DNA from: Gnetum montanum
Lineage: Eukaryota > Streptophyta > Gnetopsida > Gnetales > Gnetaceae
Length of the DNA stretch: 64,000 bases
Direction: 5' to 3'
Assembly (NCBI GenBank): GCA_015680685.1
Contig: MNCI01034664.1
Location: 154,996 to 218,995 of the forward strand
Shown here in pieces: positions 9,955 to 19,729 of this stretch (the stretch's first letter is position 1; each line of letters begins with the position of its first letter). The notes under the pieces are model-generated. The model did no database searches. It was given only the letters and a program-made list of their open reading frames with translations, and was not told the DNA's origin. Made by a program: the position numbers and the translations under genes.

Positions 9955-11003
9955 TTGATGTACCTCCTGGCGGGGACCCTCTCACAATGGGGCGAACTGA
10001 GACTACCCTGTCAATGAAGTTCGGGGAGGTCAATAATGCTCAAAAATGGTTACGTACCCATGCCCCGCCATCCATCATTCGTTGTTTAGACAATGTCGAC
10101 CTCATGGAGCTCTTTACGACCCCGAGCCCTGATGTATTAATAGCGGAAATGATCAGGATCGTTGACTCCTTCAATGAGTCTGTCTCCTACTACAGCACCC
10201 AGATTAAGGGTGTTAAGATAGTTTTCCATTTGTTGCCTAAATTCTTTTCGAACTTATTTGGTGTACCAACAGATGGTATAAATGTAGTTTTAGACAGGGC
10301 TCATAAAGAGCTCCAAATAGTTCATGAATTAGAGGACTGGTTGGGTGTGGCCAACGGTGCCAAGGGCATTTCCAATGCAGGGGAAATCAAAGGTTGAGGA
10401 GGTGAATGAACTATATCCCCTGTTTAGGGCTCGGGTATTCTCCAAATCCCTTTCCCAGGTGCAGAGTCTTGGGGTCGAAGTTATACGTATCATGCAAACT
10501 ATCCTAGAAACCAGAATGCGCTATAATTGGGCCCAATTTTTGTTGTCGGGCCTGCATAAGGAGATAGTGCGATTATGCTCGAATGTCGAGGCAAAGTCCC
10601 ACTTCACCTTTACCTTCTTTGCCGGTTACCTTCGCCGCTTAGCCGAGTTTCTGGTAGTTCGCGCAGACAACAAGTATGTTCTACGAGATCGGGGTCAACT
10701 ATCCCGCCCGTGGATCAACCACTTGTTTGAAATTGCCGAGTCCCAAGATGCGCCCGAGGGAATTGATGAATCTGTGTCTATTACAACAGGGGGGTCATGT
10801 GGTACGTCAATCCACACACGTGACAGTTTGGGATTGGAGCTAGACAACGTACCCTATACTGCGAAAAAGAGCAGAACGGGTCATCAAAGAGACCGTTGGC
10901 AAGGCCAAGTCAAAGCTAACAAAGTGCGAACGCTCAACCGAGGAAGCCCCGAATGTCAACGAGCCACGAGTGAAGCGCATACGATTCAAGATGTCTGTCC
11001 AAG
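9955..11003 (+). pseudogene. Exon 5 of the antisense gene (largest exon, unknown domain)
   Basis: A long open stretch reads from GGDPLTMGRTETTLSMKF through FFSNLFGVPTDGINVVLDRA. A one-base shift near 10375 moves it into KVEEVNELYPLFRARVFSK...RRLAEFLVVRADNKYVLRDRG. A second shift near 10865 gives a basic end (EEAPNVNEPRVKRIRFKMS) before a consensus donor AAG|GTAAGT at 11003/11004. The composition is that of a folded, mostly helical protein followed by a charged tail. I do not recognise a family. Confidence 0.6.
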
Positions 11004-11093
11004 GTAAGTAGACTCAGTACACTTATTTCTTTATTGTTTTCGTATTGTTCATAATTTTTACTTTGATTGCTTACATGCCACTGATACCTTCAG

Positions 11094-11621
11094 ACTTGAC
11101 TCGAGAAGTGAGGAAGCAGGCATTAGAGACTATTACTGAAGAGGAGGAGACTAACACGGAGCGAAATACTAAGGAGGAAAATGTGGAGAAATATTAGGGA
11201 GGAGGAATAAAAGAGTTGAAGGAAGACACCACAGAAACTGAGTTGTTGGATGACCAGGGTGGTGTCGATCAAATGTTCAGCAGCTTTCTTAAGGGAAAGC
11301 TGGACTTAGGTGATCCCCCAGAAGGTGACAAGGAGCATGGTATGTTTTCTTTTTTATTTTATTTTATGTTACTTCGTTAGCTGTTGTTTCCATGGTATTT
11401 TACTTTTGTGTTTTCATCTTTTCCAGACAAAGGTAGTGAAACCAGGACGACGCGGCTGGACGTACCCATGAAAACGATTCCCCCTGAAAGGACCACAGAG
11501 GTTAGTCCATCCCGCACTCGTGGGCCATTTACTTGGATAGAGATGCCAAGTAAAATGGATTTTGTGGCTGGCATCGCTAAGGAATTTGTGGAGCGAATTC
11601 AGGAAGCCCACCCTGAAATAG
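11094..11621 (+). pseudogene. Exons 6 and 7 of the antisense gene (acidic linker)
   Basis: Exon 6 (11094-11339) encodes a Glu/Thr-rich segment (LETITEEEETNTERNTKEE) with one in-frame TAG near 11195. Exon 7 (11427-11621) encodes SPSRTRGPFTWIEMPSK and KEFVERIQEAHPEI. Introns 11340-11426 and 11622-11706 have clear pyrimidine-rich acceptors (CATCTTTTCCAG, TGTGTGCATAG). The linker joins the exon-5 domain to a coiled-coil end. Confidence 0.6.
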
Positions 11622-11706
11622 GTATAAATGTTTCGAATTGTTTGCAACTTTAAAGTTGCACACCCTGTTTTTGTTGTTTTAGCGTTTGTCCTCTTTGTGT
11701 GCATAG

Positions 11707-12683
11707 GTGCCAAATTGAGGTGGAATCCTTCTGAGACAATTAGCATAGAGAGTTTGCCCACGTTATCCCCAGAAGTCGAGCAGGTGCCAAGGCCTGTTTA
11801 TGAAGAGGTAGCGGAAGGTCTCGTTCACAACGCCAAGTCGCTGTGGACCTGTAGGCGTTCCGTCGAACAGTTGTGGCTACAGATTCAAGCAAAGGGGAAG
11901 GAAGTCTCTGAGTTGTCGGTTGAGCGTGACGATCTCAAGGCTCGGTACGAGTTCGCCTCTGCCAAACTAAGTGGTGATCGCTCTTGGCAGACTTCTGAGA
12001 TTACGTATACCAGGTATTGGAATTTGCTCAATCGTCACACGTCACTAACACGGAGACTGGCAGAGCGTAAGGCCCAAATAGATCTACTAAACCTCAAGTG
12101 TCAAGATTGGAAAGCTTTTGCTTCCAAGGTACGCAAATGGGATCAAGATGAAAAGAACCACAAACATCATTACAAGAAATCGTTAAAGTGTCCGTTGAAA
12201 AACGTCAACTTGAAATGTTTGTGGAGGGATTGGGTCTGCGCTCTGCTTTTGATACCTTTGCTCAAAACACAACTGTTGAGATGGAATCGCCTACAAGGGT
12301 GATTACAACTGCTTCTAGGGAGGTGTCAGTGGGTGAATTCCCTCTAAAGCGTCCTACCTGGTCAGCGGTTGACAAGGGGAAGGCCTTGGCAGATGTCAAC
12401 CTAGGCCTTGATGAGACCGATTGGACTAGTGTCTCAAAAGAGGAGATCCTTTGCTAACTGGAATTCAATTTAGGGGGATCCCCTATGGTAAGCATTGTGT
12501 TATTATGAAATTGGTTGGTTGGATCATATTTGAAATTTTCTTCCTTTGTCCATATGTTGATTGTTTCTTTTACATTTTCAGGATCAAGGCGATGATGATA
12601 TTCAAGAAGCTGGCCCTAGTGGAGCGGGGGCTGATGATGCCAGCGGGTCAAAAGGGGACGATCCTCCCATCCCAGATGTTTAG
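11707..12683 (+). pseudogene. Exons 8 and 9 of the antisense gene: coiled coil and acidic C-terminus
   Basis: Exon 8 (11707-12487) encodes a long heptad-like helix (QIQAKGKEVSELSVERDDL, then LAERKAQIDLLNLKCQDW). A one-base shift near 12165 leads into VEKRQLEMFVEGLGLRSAF and a Ser/Thr-rich part. An in-frame TAA near 12454 precedes the donor CTATG|GTAAGC at 12487/12488. Exon 9 (12582-12683) encodes an Asp/Gly-rich tail ending at TAG 12681-12683. A coiled coil suggests oligomerisation or partner binding, which is inference. Confidence 0.6.
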
Positions 12684-12975
12684 TTTATTTTAGTTTTTTA
12701 TCATTTTGTGTTGTTGTGAAACTACTCTGACTCAAATTTATACGGGAATTGTAAATTGAGATGAATGAAACTAGTTAACTCTTGTACTTGTATATTATTT
12801 CATGTATGAAAAACATTTTTTTGTTGATTTTGAGTTTAATTGTAAACATGACATGACAATGTAAAATGTTTTGGTTGCTTTTTTTTTTGTTTTGTTTTCT
12901 TGAGAGTAATGCACGGATGTAATCATAAGTCGGAGTATAATGGTAAATGAAAGAGAGAAACAAAGTATAAGTGTG
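12684..12975 (+). other. 3' untranslated region of the antisense gene
   Basis: AT-rich sequence after the exon 9 stop, with TTGTATATTATTTCATG and near-consensus AATGAAA (about 12763) as weak polyadenylation candidates. It ends where hairpin cluster 3 begins. No coding signal is supported. Confidence 0.4.
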
Positions 12976-12979
12976 TGAT

Positions 12980-13215
12980 CTAGTTTAAAGCCATTTCGGG
13001 CCAGATTCACACTAGTTTAAGGCCATTTCTGGCCACATGCGTAGTTTAAGGCCATTTCGGGCCCCAGTCGTAAGCAAGGGACATTTCAAATGACACAGGT
13101 GGATTTCTCTGTTGACCGACCATTTCTGATCATGGCTAGTTTTATGTCGTTGCGGACATGATAGTTTAACGTCATTCTGGACTTGTTGTAGTTTAACGTC
13201 ATTTCGGATAGATTG
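12980..13215. repeat. Hairpin-motif cluster 3 (downstream of protease)
   Basis: Three copies of AGTTTAAGGCCATTTCGGGCC-type units are followed by three GTC...GAC-type units (for example AGTTTAACGTCATTCTGGAC). This is the transition between the two arm types seen in clusters 1 and 2. It lies between the antisense gene and the end of the protease ORF. Confidence 0.7.
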
Positions 13216-13501
13216 TGTTGTTATTATTTTAGTAGTTTTTGATTTTTCTTATTTTTACGTTAGGCAATGTGTCAGTGGGTATGATCCTATATTTAGCGTC
13301 CCCTTCGCTGATCACGTTGAATGGTAATTCAACCCAAGGGACGCCTGATGGAATGGTCCCCGTATCGGTGTTTTCAGACGCTTCGGTATTTATTGTAAGT
13401 TCTGTGTTAGCTGTTGTTTCTACGTGAGGAGGTGTATGTACAGTGTCAGGCGCAGGTATCTCTGTTTTGGCTGGATTGTCTTATGTGTTTAAAGAATTAC
13501 T

Positions 13502-13512
13502 GCTTACCAGTT
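13502..13512 (-). other. Candidate splice donor at the end of gag-PR
   Basis: On the minus strand CTG|GTAAGCAG (donor GT at 13507-13506) lies just after the stop that closes the PR reading frame. Ogre elements have an intron between gag-PR and RT, so this is a plausible donor for removing the 6-kb gap. I found no convincing acceptor near 7560. Confidence 0.35.
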
Positions 13513-13513
13513 G

Positions 13514-15139
13514 TTATTCATTTACGTTATTTTGTCTAGGCTCTTCGAGCTTAACCTCTGAGCCTTGGTCCGTGTCTATGTATGATGAAATGATTGGTGT
13601 AGCAGCCTCCCCATGTATGATGATTTCACCACCTTCATAAGGTAGATGAATCTCTTGGTGTATAGGGGATGAAACTACTTTCAGCTGGGCTAACCAGGGC
13701 CTTCCTAATATTAGGTTGAATCTTGGCATTTCATCGATTACTACGAAGTCAGTGGATGTGGGGAATTGGTCCCCTACTATGAAGTCTAAGTTGATTGTAC
13801 CCTTAACTATCACACGCGACCCGCTGAATGATTTCAGGCATGTTGTGGTAGTTGGTCCAATCAACTCTGTAAGCCCTAGTTGTTCGATGATGGGATATGG
13901 TACTACGTTTGTGGCAGCTCCATCATCTACATGGACCCTATGTATCTTGAATTGGTTTACTCGTATTGTTATAAACATGGGGGTTGTTGTTATCTCCCCT
14001 ATTTTCTTATCCACCTTGATGTTATCGTTATGGAAACTTAATGGTTTGGAAGTTGATCCTTGGGGTGAGTACATTACTGCGTGAATGGAAGGTTCATTCG
14101 GGGGCAAGTCCTCGCTTACTGGGATAGATGTCAGCATGCGTACCAAAGCTTCACGATGTGTTTGAGATGTTAAAACTAAGTCATATAAGCTCAATGAAGT
14201 ATTCTTTTGTTTAAGTGCTTGTGTGACTTGTGTTAGGGCTGTCGCTAAGTCTCTACTGTTGGGCACATGTTTATCAGCGGTGACTTGGTCCATTGGGCCC
14301 AACAGTTTTATTTCATGCATCGTTGGTTTGTCGTTTTTGCCCGGAGTCATTGTTTTAGATGTCTCATGTTTTCTGGATGGTTCACCCTCATGGACTGTGT
14401 TCGGTTGACTGTTAGGTGGTGTCATAGGTACTGCGTTAAGTGGAGTGGGTTTAGGTGGCCCTACAGCTAACCGTTGACGCTCCTCCAAGCGTTCACGTGT
14501 AAGCTTACCTGCTAAGTGTTCTCGCGTGTGGCGTGGGGGCGCAGTTGGTTTTGAGGCCTCAGGTTGCCTTGGGATCCATACGATGTATGGAGTCAGGTGA
14601 GGTTGCGGTTGGACAGTCGGATCTGGTTGAGCAGAAGGCTGGCTGGGCACTTTGATGACATAGGGACTGGGTTTACTTTGCGTTCGGGAGGTGGAGGGTT
14701 GGTACTCATTAGGACTTTCGGGTGTTCTAACGATGTATGGGGTTGGTTTAGGCAGAGGTTGGACCTCCGCTGTTGCAACGATAGGCGGTACCCAGACTAC
14801 GTAAGGGGCAGGCTGAATAGAAGGTGTTTGTGAGTTAGCGGACGTAGCGACAGGGGGTATACGTACCACATATGATTTTTCGTGGGTCGGGGTGTTTGGA
14901 ATTGCCACGACGGGGGGCACATGGACAACATATGGCTACTGCGGGGCGTATGATGATTGAGGCATGGATGTTGATGCGGCAGGAGGAACACGAACTACAA
15001 ATGGCTTGTTAGGCGTTTGTTGCTCGTGGTTAGAGTAGACGGTGTTAATGCTATATGTTTCGGGTTCATTATCTAAGTAGATTGTGTTAATAATGTACGG
15101 TGCCTCCTTGGTATTCAAAGGTTCTTTGGAGACACCCAT
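13514..15139 (-). pseudogene. Gag-PR linker with PYVV repeats and aspartic protease of B
   Basis: The first part (15139 to about 14500) holds seven or eight degenerate repeats of PYVV[RW]VPP spaced 25-35 residues (PFVVRVPPAAST, SYVVRIPPVATS, PYVVWVPPIVATA, PYIVRTPES, PYVIKVPSQ, PYIVWIPRQ). A charged helix (TREHLAGKLTRERLEERQRL) follows, and then the retroviral-type aspartic protease: HVDDGAATNVVPYPIIEQLG (D-D-G-A in place of D-[ST]-G-A), FNLILGRPWLAQLKVVSS and IHQEIHLPYEGGEIIIHGE. The last two motifs are typical of Tat/Ogre proteases. One stop near 14936 separates the first repeats from the rest. The enzyme would cleave Gag-Pol. Confidence 0.82.
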
Positions 15140-15142
15140 AGC

Positions 15143-17449
15143 CTAGTTCTGCGGTTGGATCGAGTTGGCCTCATCGAAAGTGATTTGGCCTCCATCGATC
15201 ATTCGTTGTATGTCTTGTTTCAGGGTGAAACAGTAATCCATTCTATGCCCGTTACGTTGGTGATAGTCGCAGAAGCGGTCCATCCTAAAACCTTTGGGTA
15301 CTGGGGGCTCATCTGGCATTGCTAAGCTTGGGTTCTGAACCAGTTGATAGAACCGGTCATGTCTCTGGATAGCAGTAGGGGATAACTGTTTATGTTTCAT
15401 TAATCCAACTTTCAGGAGTTGGTCAAACAGCTGGGATGGCTTCATAGGTAGTGGCGTATATTGGAAGGGTTCTTTCCTCTCAAAATTTCTTGTACGGTTT
15501 TGTGTTGGGTTCTGCGATGATGATGATTCCGGCGCGGTTGTGGGAGTAGGTTTAGTATAATTAGTAGGGGCCACCGGCGGTTTGTTTTGTTGTGCCACAT
15601 TTGCTTGTTGCGTTTCTGCTATTGCTGCTATAGTTGCTTTAGCCTTTTTTTTATCTTTTTTAATGTGTTGATTTTTAAAGGCTAAGTATGCAAGATCATG
15701 ACTATTTTGGGCTGCCTCTTCTATATTTTTAATCTGTACAAAGGCTTGGTTAAGGTTACGCACATTAAGATAATATAACTTGGATTGGAAAAAGTCGTTA
15801 ACAGCCCCCTTTAGAATGGTGAGCAGATATGTCTATGGGATCGGCTCGTGTAGCTCATTGAGAGCAGCATTCCACCTCTAGATGAATTTTTGCACAGGTT
15901 TTAGGGGTCCTTGTTTAACCTGTATAAGGCTATCCAGTGTCGCCTCAAGTTTCAAGTTATACTTGAACCTGGTCACGAATTGATGTAACAACTCTTCCAA
16001 GAAAAATATGGAATTTCTCGGTAAGGCCAGGTACCAATCAAGTGCTCTCCCTGCGAGAGACATAGGGAACACTTGCAAAATGGCATGGGGCCACGCCTGA
16101 AGTAATGCGCATTCTAATCTAAATGTTATAAGGTTAGCATTGGGGTCTATTTCCCCATTATATTTAGTTAGTGTAGGCAATGATATACCTTTGGGCAAGG
16201 TTAGGGGCGGGATGGAAGGGCTGATGGGGTCATCGTGGTAAAAGTCCACTACCTTCAACTCTCCGTCGACAGCCGTTTTGAGGCGTTTGACCTTGTCAGT
16301 TAGTTCCTGCATTAGTTTTTTAGCATCCGCCCAGTCTTGAGCGCTAAGTGAGGTGACAGCGTGGGGATGTGGTACATTGTAAAAATTGGACTGTTAGATA
16401 GTAGGTTGGAAGGTTGAAAGCTGTGCGGTCGGCAGTTGTGTTTGTGGAATATTTATAGCGGGTGGTACTAAGAGTGGCACATTGTAAATGAGAGGTTGTT
16501 GTTGCTGTGGTTGCCCTTGAGGAATGTTGGCTGGTGGAATCGTGTGAGGTGGTATGTTGTAGTGATGGGGTTGATGTGGTTAAGCACCCATTGCTACCCA
16601 TTGCCTGGTCATGTTTTGTGCAGAAACCCCCTATTGGGTTACAGCGGTGGAAGGGGCTCTGTGCATTTGGATGTGGGGGATATAGTAAGCGGACGTAGAT
16701 GTCGGTATCACATGCAGCATCCCGATCACTCGGGGTGGAAAGGTTACTCCCACATTATTGTGAGGGGGTGGTACTTGCGAGGATGGGCCTGTGGCTGCAG
16801 CGGGGAGAATAGCAAGAGGGAGTGTATTGAATTGCGGGTTAGTTGCAGGAAGAACATGAACAAGTGCAGATGTTTCTGGCAGAGGTATTTGCGCTTGGGT
16901 GAACCTGAGGGGTTGGAGGGGCATGATTTCCCCTATGCTTGGATGAAACATGGGGTTGATATGGGTTTGTGGACTAAGGGTGTGATACGAGTCTTCATGT
17001 TCGAATCGGGCAGCGAAGTCATCCTCCTCTTCCGGTTGAGAATCTACTACAGGCTGATCCCGAGATTGACTCCTTTATAGGAGGAGTTTTGTGATGAGCT
17101 CAGAGTAAGGCTCTGGGACAGGGATGACATCGTACAGGGAAGGAATGAACTCTTGCCCTCCCTTGTAGAAGAGTTCGTACTGCCTCTTGACTTCTATTTC
17201 GGTTCGGTCCATGGCTAGGCCGGCTTGTATTTTCACACATATGAAGTTGTATTGGTCTTGAGTTATGACGTTGGATGATGGGTTCCTCCCTTGCAACCTA
17301 AGGGACCAGCGAGGCCCCACTGTGGGTTGTATTGTGTGCTGTTGGACCACGAGCTGTTGGATAGCCATGGTGCCTATGATGTCAGTGACCTGAGTGGTTG
17401 TAGCGGTGGTGTTTGCGGTGTTCATGATGATAAGTTGAGGATGTGACAC
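15143..17449 (-). pseudogene. Gag of B (broken)
   Basis: The start is an ATG at 17449 (MSHPQLIIMNTANT), preceded by a 710-nt leader. The N-terminal part contains QYELFYKGGQEFIPSLYDVI. A proline-rich section (16951-16631) follows, then the retrotransposon capsid domain (16312-15878) with LPTLTKYNGEIDPNANLITF, AGRALDWYLALPR and QFVTRFKYNL. The C-terminal part (15763-15143) has a basic linker and a CX2HX4HX4C zinc knuckle, CDYHQRNGHRMDYC, followed by LKQDIQRMIDGGQITFDE, a variant seen in Ogre-type Gag. Several stops and shifts separate the segments. Gag forms the virus-like particle and binds genomic RNA through the zinc knuckle. Confidence 0.85.
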
Positions 17450-18159
17450 GATGTAGAGATGTGAAGTCAGTGTGCTTAGTGTAGCGTAAACCTACGTTGG
17501 CAGTGTACAACATATACGCTTCAACAACCGGCGTATAACGACAGCGTATACATCGTATAGGTATACAGCGTAGTGTTAGTGTAGAGAATCTACGGCGTAA
17601 AGAGTACAGCGTATACGCTAAGCAGCGTATACAGCGTAAGCATGCGGCGTAAACATGGTTACAGCGTACAGAGTATAGCGTATCTAGACGGTAGCGTAAA
17701 CAAGTTTACAGAGTAGGATATCCAGCGTAAACTTAGTGGTGGCGTATACAGTGTAGACGGAGTCTTGTGTGCAACGTAGATAAGGTCTACAGCGTAAAGT
17801 GGGCAGCGTGTGTATTAGCAGCGTAAACAGAGTTGTGTGTGTGCAGAGTAGACAAAGTCTGCAATGTAAATCGTGCAGCGTATATTCAGCAACGTAGACG
17901 CTAGGGATTTTGCAGATAGAGTCAGCGTATGGTTGACAGCGTAGACACTGGAAGACCTGCAGATGGTGAGTTTTAAATAGGACAGCATAGACGCTGATCA
18001 GCGTAGACACTGGATAGTTTACAGGTAGTAAGTTTAACTGCGTAGCGTAAACGCTGGGAGGTTTGTAGAAAGAATGGGTGTGTACTCAACAATGTAGACG
18101 TTGAGAGCTCTGAAGCACAACAAGTTTTAGGTAGAAGCCCTCCTTCTAGCGCAAATTTC
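17450..18159 (-). promoter_or_regulatory. 5' leader of B with primer-binding site candidate and GCGTAxAC array
   Basis: Immediately inside the 5' LTR the minus strand reads GAAATTTGCGCTAGAAGGAG. TTGCGCTAGAAGGAGGGC (about 18155-18138) begins close to the TGG expected opposite a tRNA CCA end, so it is the probable PBS with one mutation; I could not assign the tRNA. The rest of the leader holds dozens of [AG]GCGTA[AGT]AC on the plus strand, so the genomic RNA carries the complement (GT.TACGC). No coding signal. Confidence 0.6.
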
Positions 18160-19400
18160 TGTACCGTCCAAAATCGTCGATCTCCGGTTGGAAAGAAACA
18201 GAAACCGGGGAATCACAGGACACATACAGAAGACCCTACCTTCGCCTAAGGGCAAGTTGGAATGAACGAAGGTAAAGTACCTTGAGTGGTCCGCACGCGG
18301 ATCAGGCAAGGATTTCCCCAAACGTACACCGAGGTGTTATACGCTGGGTTATACGTAAACGACATGAAAGATGCAAAACAGAGCGTAAACAGCGTAATTG
18401 ATGTAAATAGAGCATAGACGGCGTAAACATAAACGTAGAACAGCGTAAACAATGAACATGCAATAATTAATGCAAACTATAATAGTTTTTAGGAAGAAAA
18501 TGTAACAATGACATTTCAAAATGAGAGTACAATGCACCGGTCTAACGCAATTGTGGGTTTGACACAAGGTGGACGAAAAGCCCCAGTGGATGCAGGGATG
18601 ACTGTGGGCTGGTTTACACTATAAGCATAGCATAGAGGTTGTATGCTCAGCGTACAGGGTTGTCCAGCATACAAGGTTCTCTGCTCTGGTTCTCAGTGTC
18701 TTTGTTCTTCGCTGGTTTGGTCAAAATTTCTCTAACCGACCTCGATCTAGTGAAAAATTGGGGCTTTTATACAGGTTTTGACATGAGACTCAGGTTGGGT
18801 GACACGTGGCGCATTGACCAGGTGCAAAAGTGTAAAATTTACAAGTGTACAACATATTACATTTGCTGGGCGTATACGCTGTATTTGGTGGGCGTAGACT
18901 CTAGGCGTACACGCTGGGCATATACGCTGGATGTGTTGGGCGTATACGCTGTGGATGCTGGACGTATACGCTAGGCATATACACTGTGGATGCTGCCTTG
19001 TACCAAGTCTTGCTCTGCAGTGCTGTTTCCATACCATCTTTGGGGATTGCATGCTGGGCGTATGCATCAGTCATACAAGCTGGACGTACTTGTGGGGCGT
19101 GTACGCTAGTCGTGCACGCTGGGCGTATACGCTGTGAACTTCGGGCGTATACGTTGGGCATATACGTTGTGAACTTGAGCGTATATGCTGTGAATGTGAA
19201 CTCTGAGTGTATATGCTGGGCATATACGCTGAAAATGTAGACTTGGGCGTATACGCTGAGAATGCATACTTTGCAAAAATTAAGCATCTAATCTCCGAAG
19301 TTGCCATGTTTGATACCAGATATAGCCGTGGTCGTCTGCGGGTCGCAGTGACCTACTTCTTGTTGGAAAAGTACTAAACTCAAAATTTTGTGGTATTTCA
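18160..19400 (-). repeat. 5' LTR of element B (1241 bp)
   Basis: Direct repeat of 1241-2472. In element orientation it runs from TGAAATACC to GGTACA. The TATA box TATAAAAGCCCC is at 18771-18760 on the minus strand, downstream of a GCGTATACGC array at about 18865-19260. The two LTRs differ by many point changes and small indels, so B is not a very recent insertion. Confidence 0.93.
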
Positions 19401-19729
19401 AAGCAAACACTTGGAATGGAACACTATTGAAGCAGCTATGCAAGGAGCAAGATCGATGATGCGCTTACGAATGGACAACGAAGGTGCAATCTTAGCGTTG
19501 GTAGCAGCAACACTTCTTTCTCTCTCTCTTTCTTAGCTACCAACTAAGGCCTGATGTCATTGTAATAAGGTGTTCACCCTTGTTATCATGAACACCAATT
19601 TTGTCAAGTCTTGTAATGATGATCCATTCACATGTCATCCCATTAGTTCCATTCCCCTCAATAATTCCATACCTTCCCGATATTATTGTAAGGAACTCGA
19701 GGACGAGTTTTCATTCAGTCATGGGGGTA
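19401..19729 (+). mobile_element. Element A, 3' internal end with polypurine tract (resumed after B)
   Basis: AAACACTTGG at 19405 continues the homology to element C that stopped at 1240 (C reads GGAAACACTTAGG on its minus strand near 34135), which proves that B interrupts A. It contains a CT-rich tract near 19512-19533 and ends with CATGGGGGTA (19720-19729), the polypurine tract next to the LTR. Confidence 0.9.

Larger units (their letters stand above)
8198..12683 (+). pseudogene. Decayed multi-exon gene carried antisense in the PR-RT gap of B
   Basis: Proposed exons: 8198-8328, 9072-9354, 9436-9521, 9597-9865, 9955-11003, 11094-11339, 11427-11621, 11707-12487, 12582-12683. All eight introns are GT-AG; seven are 75-94 nt, as in plants, and the first is 743 nt. 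Reading phase is kept across every junction, for example CACAG|GTAGGC to TTGCAG|GGACAC, TGAAG|GTAAAT to TTACAG|TTGATG, and CCAAG|GTAAGT to TTCAG|ACTTG. The product would be about 1045 residues, ending in an acidic tail (GADDASGSKGDDPP). Decay: frameshifts near 10375, 10865 and 12165, in-frame stops near 11195 and 12454. I do not recognise the full-length protein. Introns survive because, in B's genomic RNA, this gene is antisense and its splice sites are unreadable. Confidence 0.75.
1241..19400 (-). mobile_element. Tat/Ogre-like Ty3/gypsy LTR retrotransposon B, 18.2 kb, nested in A
   Basis: Two direct LTRs (1241-2472 and 18160-19400) bound the element. On the plus strand each begins TGTACCGTCC and ends in TTTCA. 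Flanks are GAGCA (1236-1240) and AAGCA (19401-19405), a 5-bp target duplication with one mismatch. Minus-strand order is 5' LTR, leader, gag, protease, 5.5-kb gap holding an antisense gene, RT, RNaseH, a second archaeal-type RNaseH, integrase, 3' noncoding region, PPT, 3' LTR. The extra RNaseH and the gag-PR/RT separation are Tat/Ogre-lineage traits. Stops and frameshifts in gag, PR, RT and INT mean this copy is not autonomous. Confidence 0.93.

Noticed and set aside
17450-18100. Regularly spaced short repeats (GCGTAxAC) suggesting a CRISPR-like array
   Set aside because: Units are 8-12 bp with variable spacing and no conserved long repeat. The setting is a eukaryotic retrotransposon leader.
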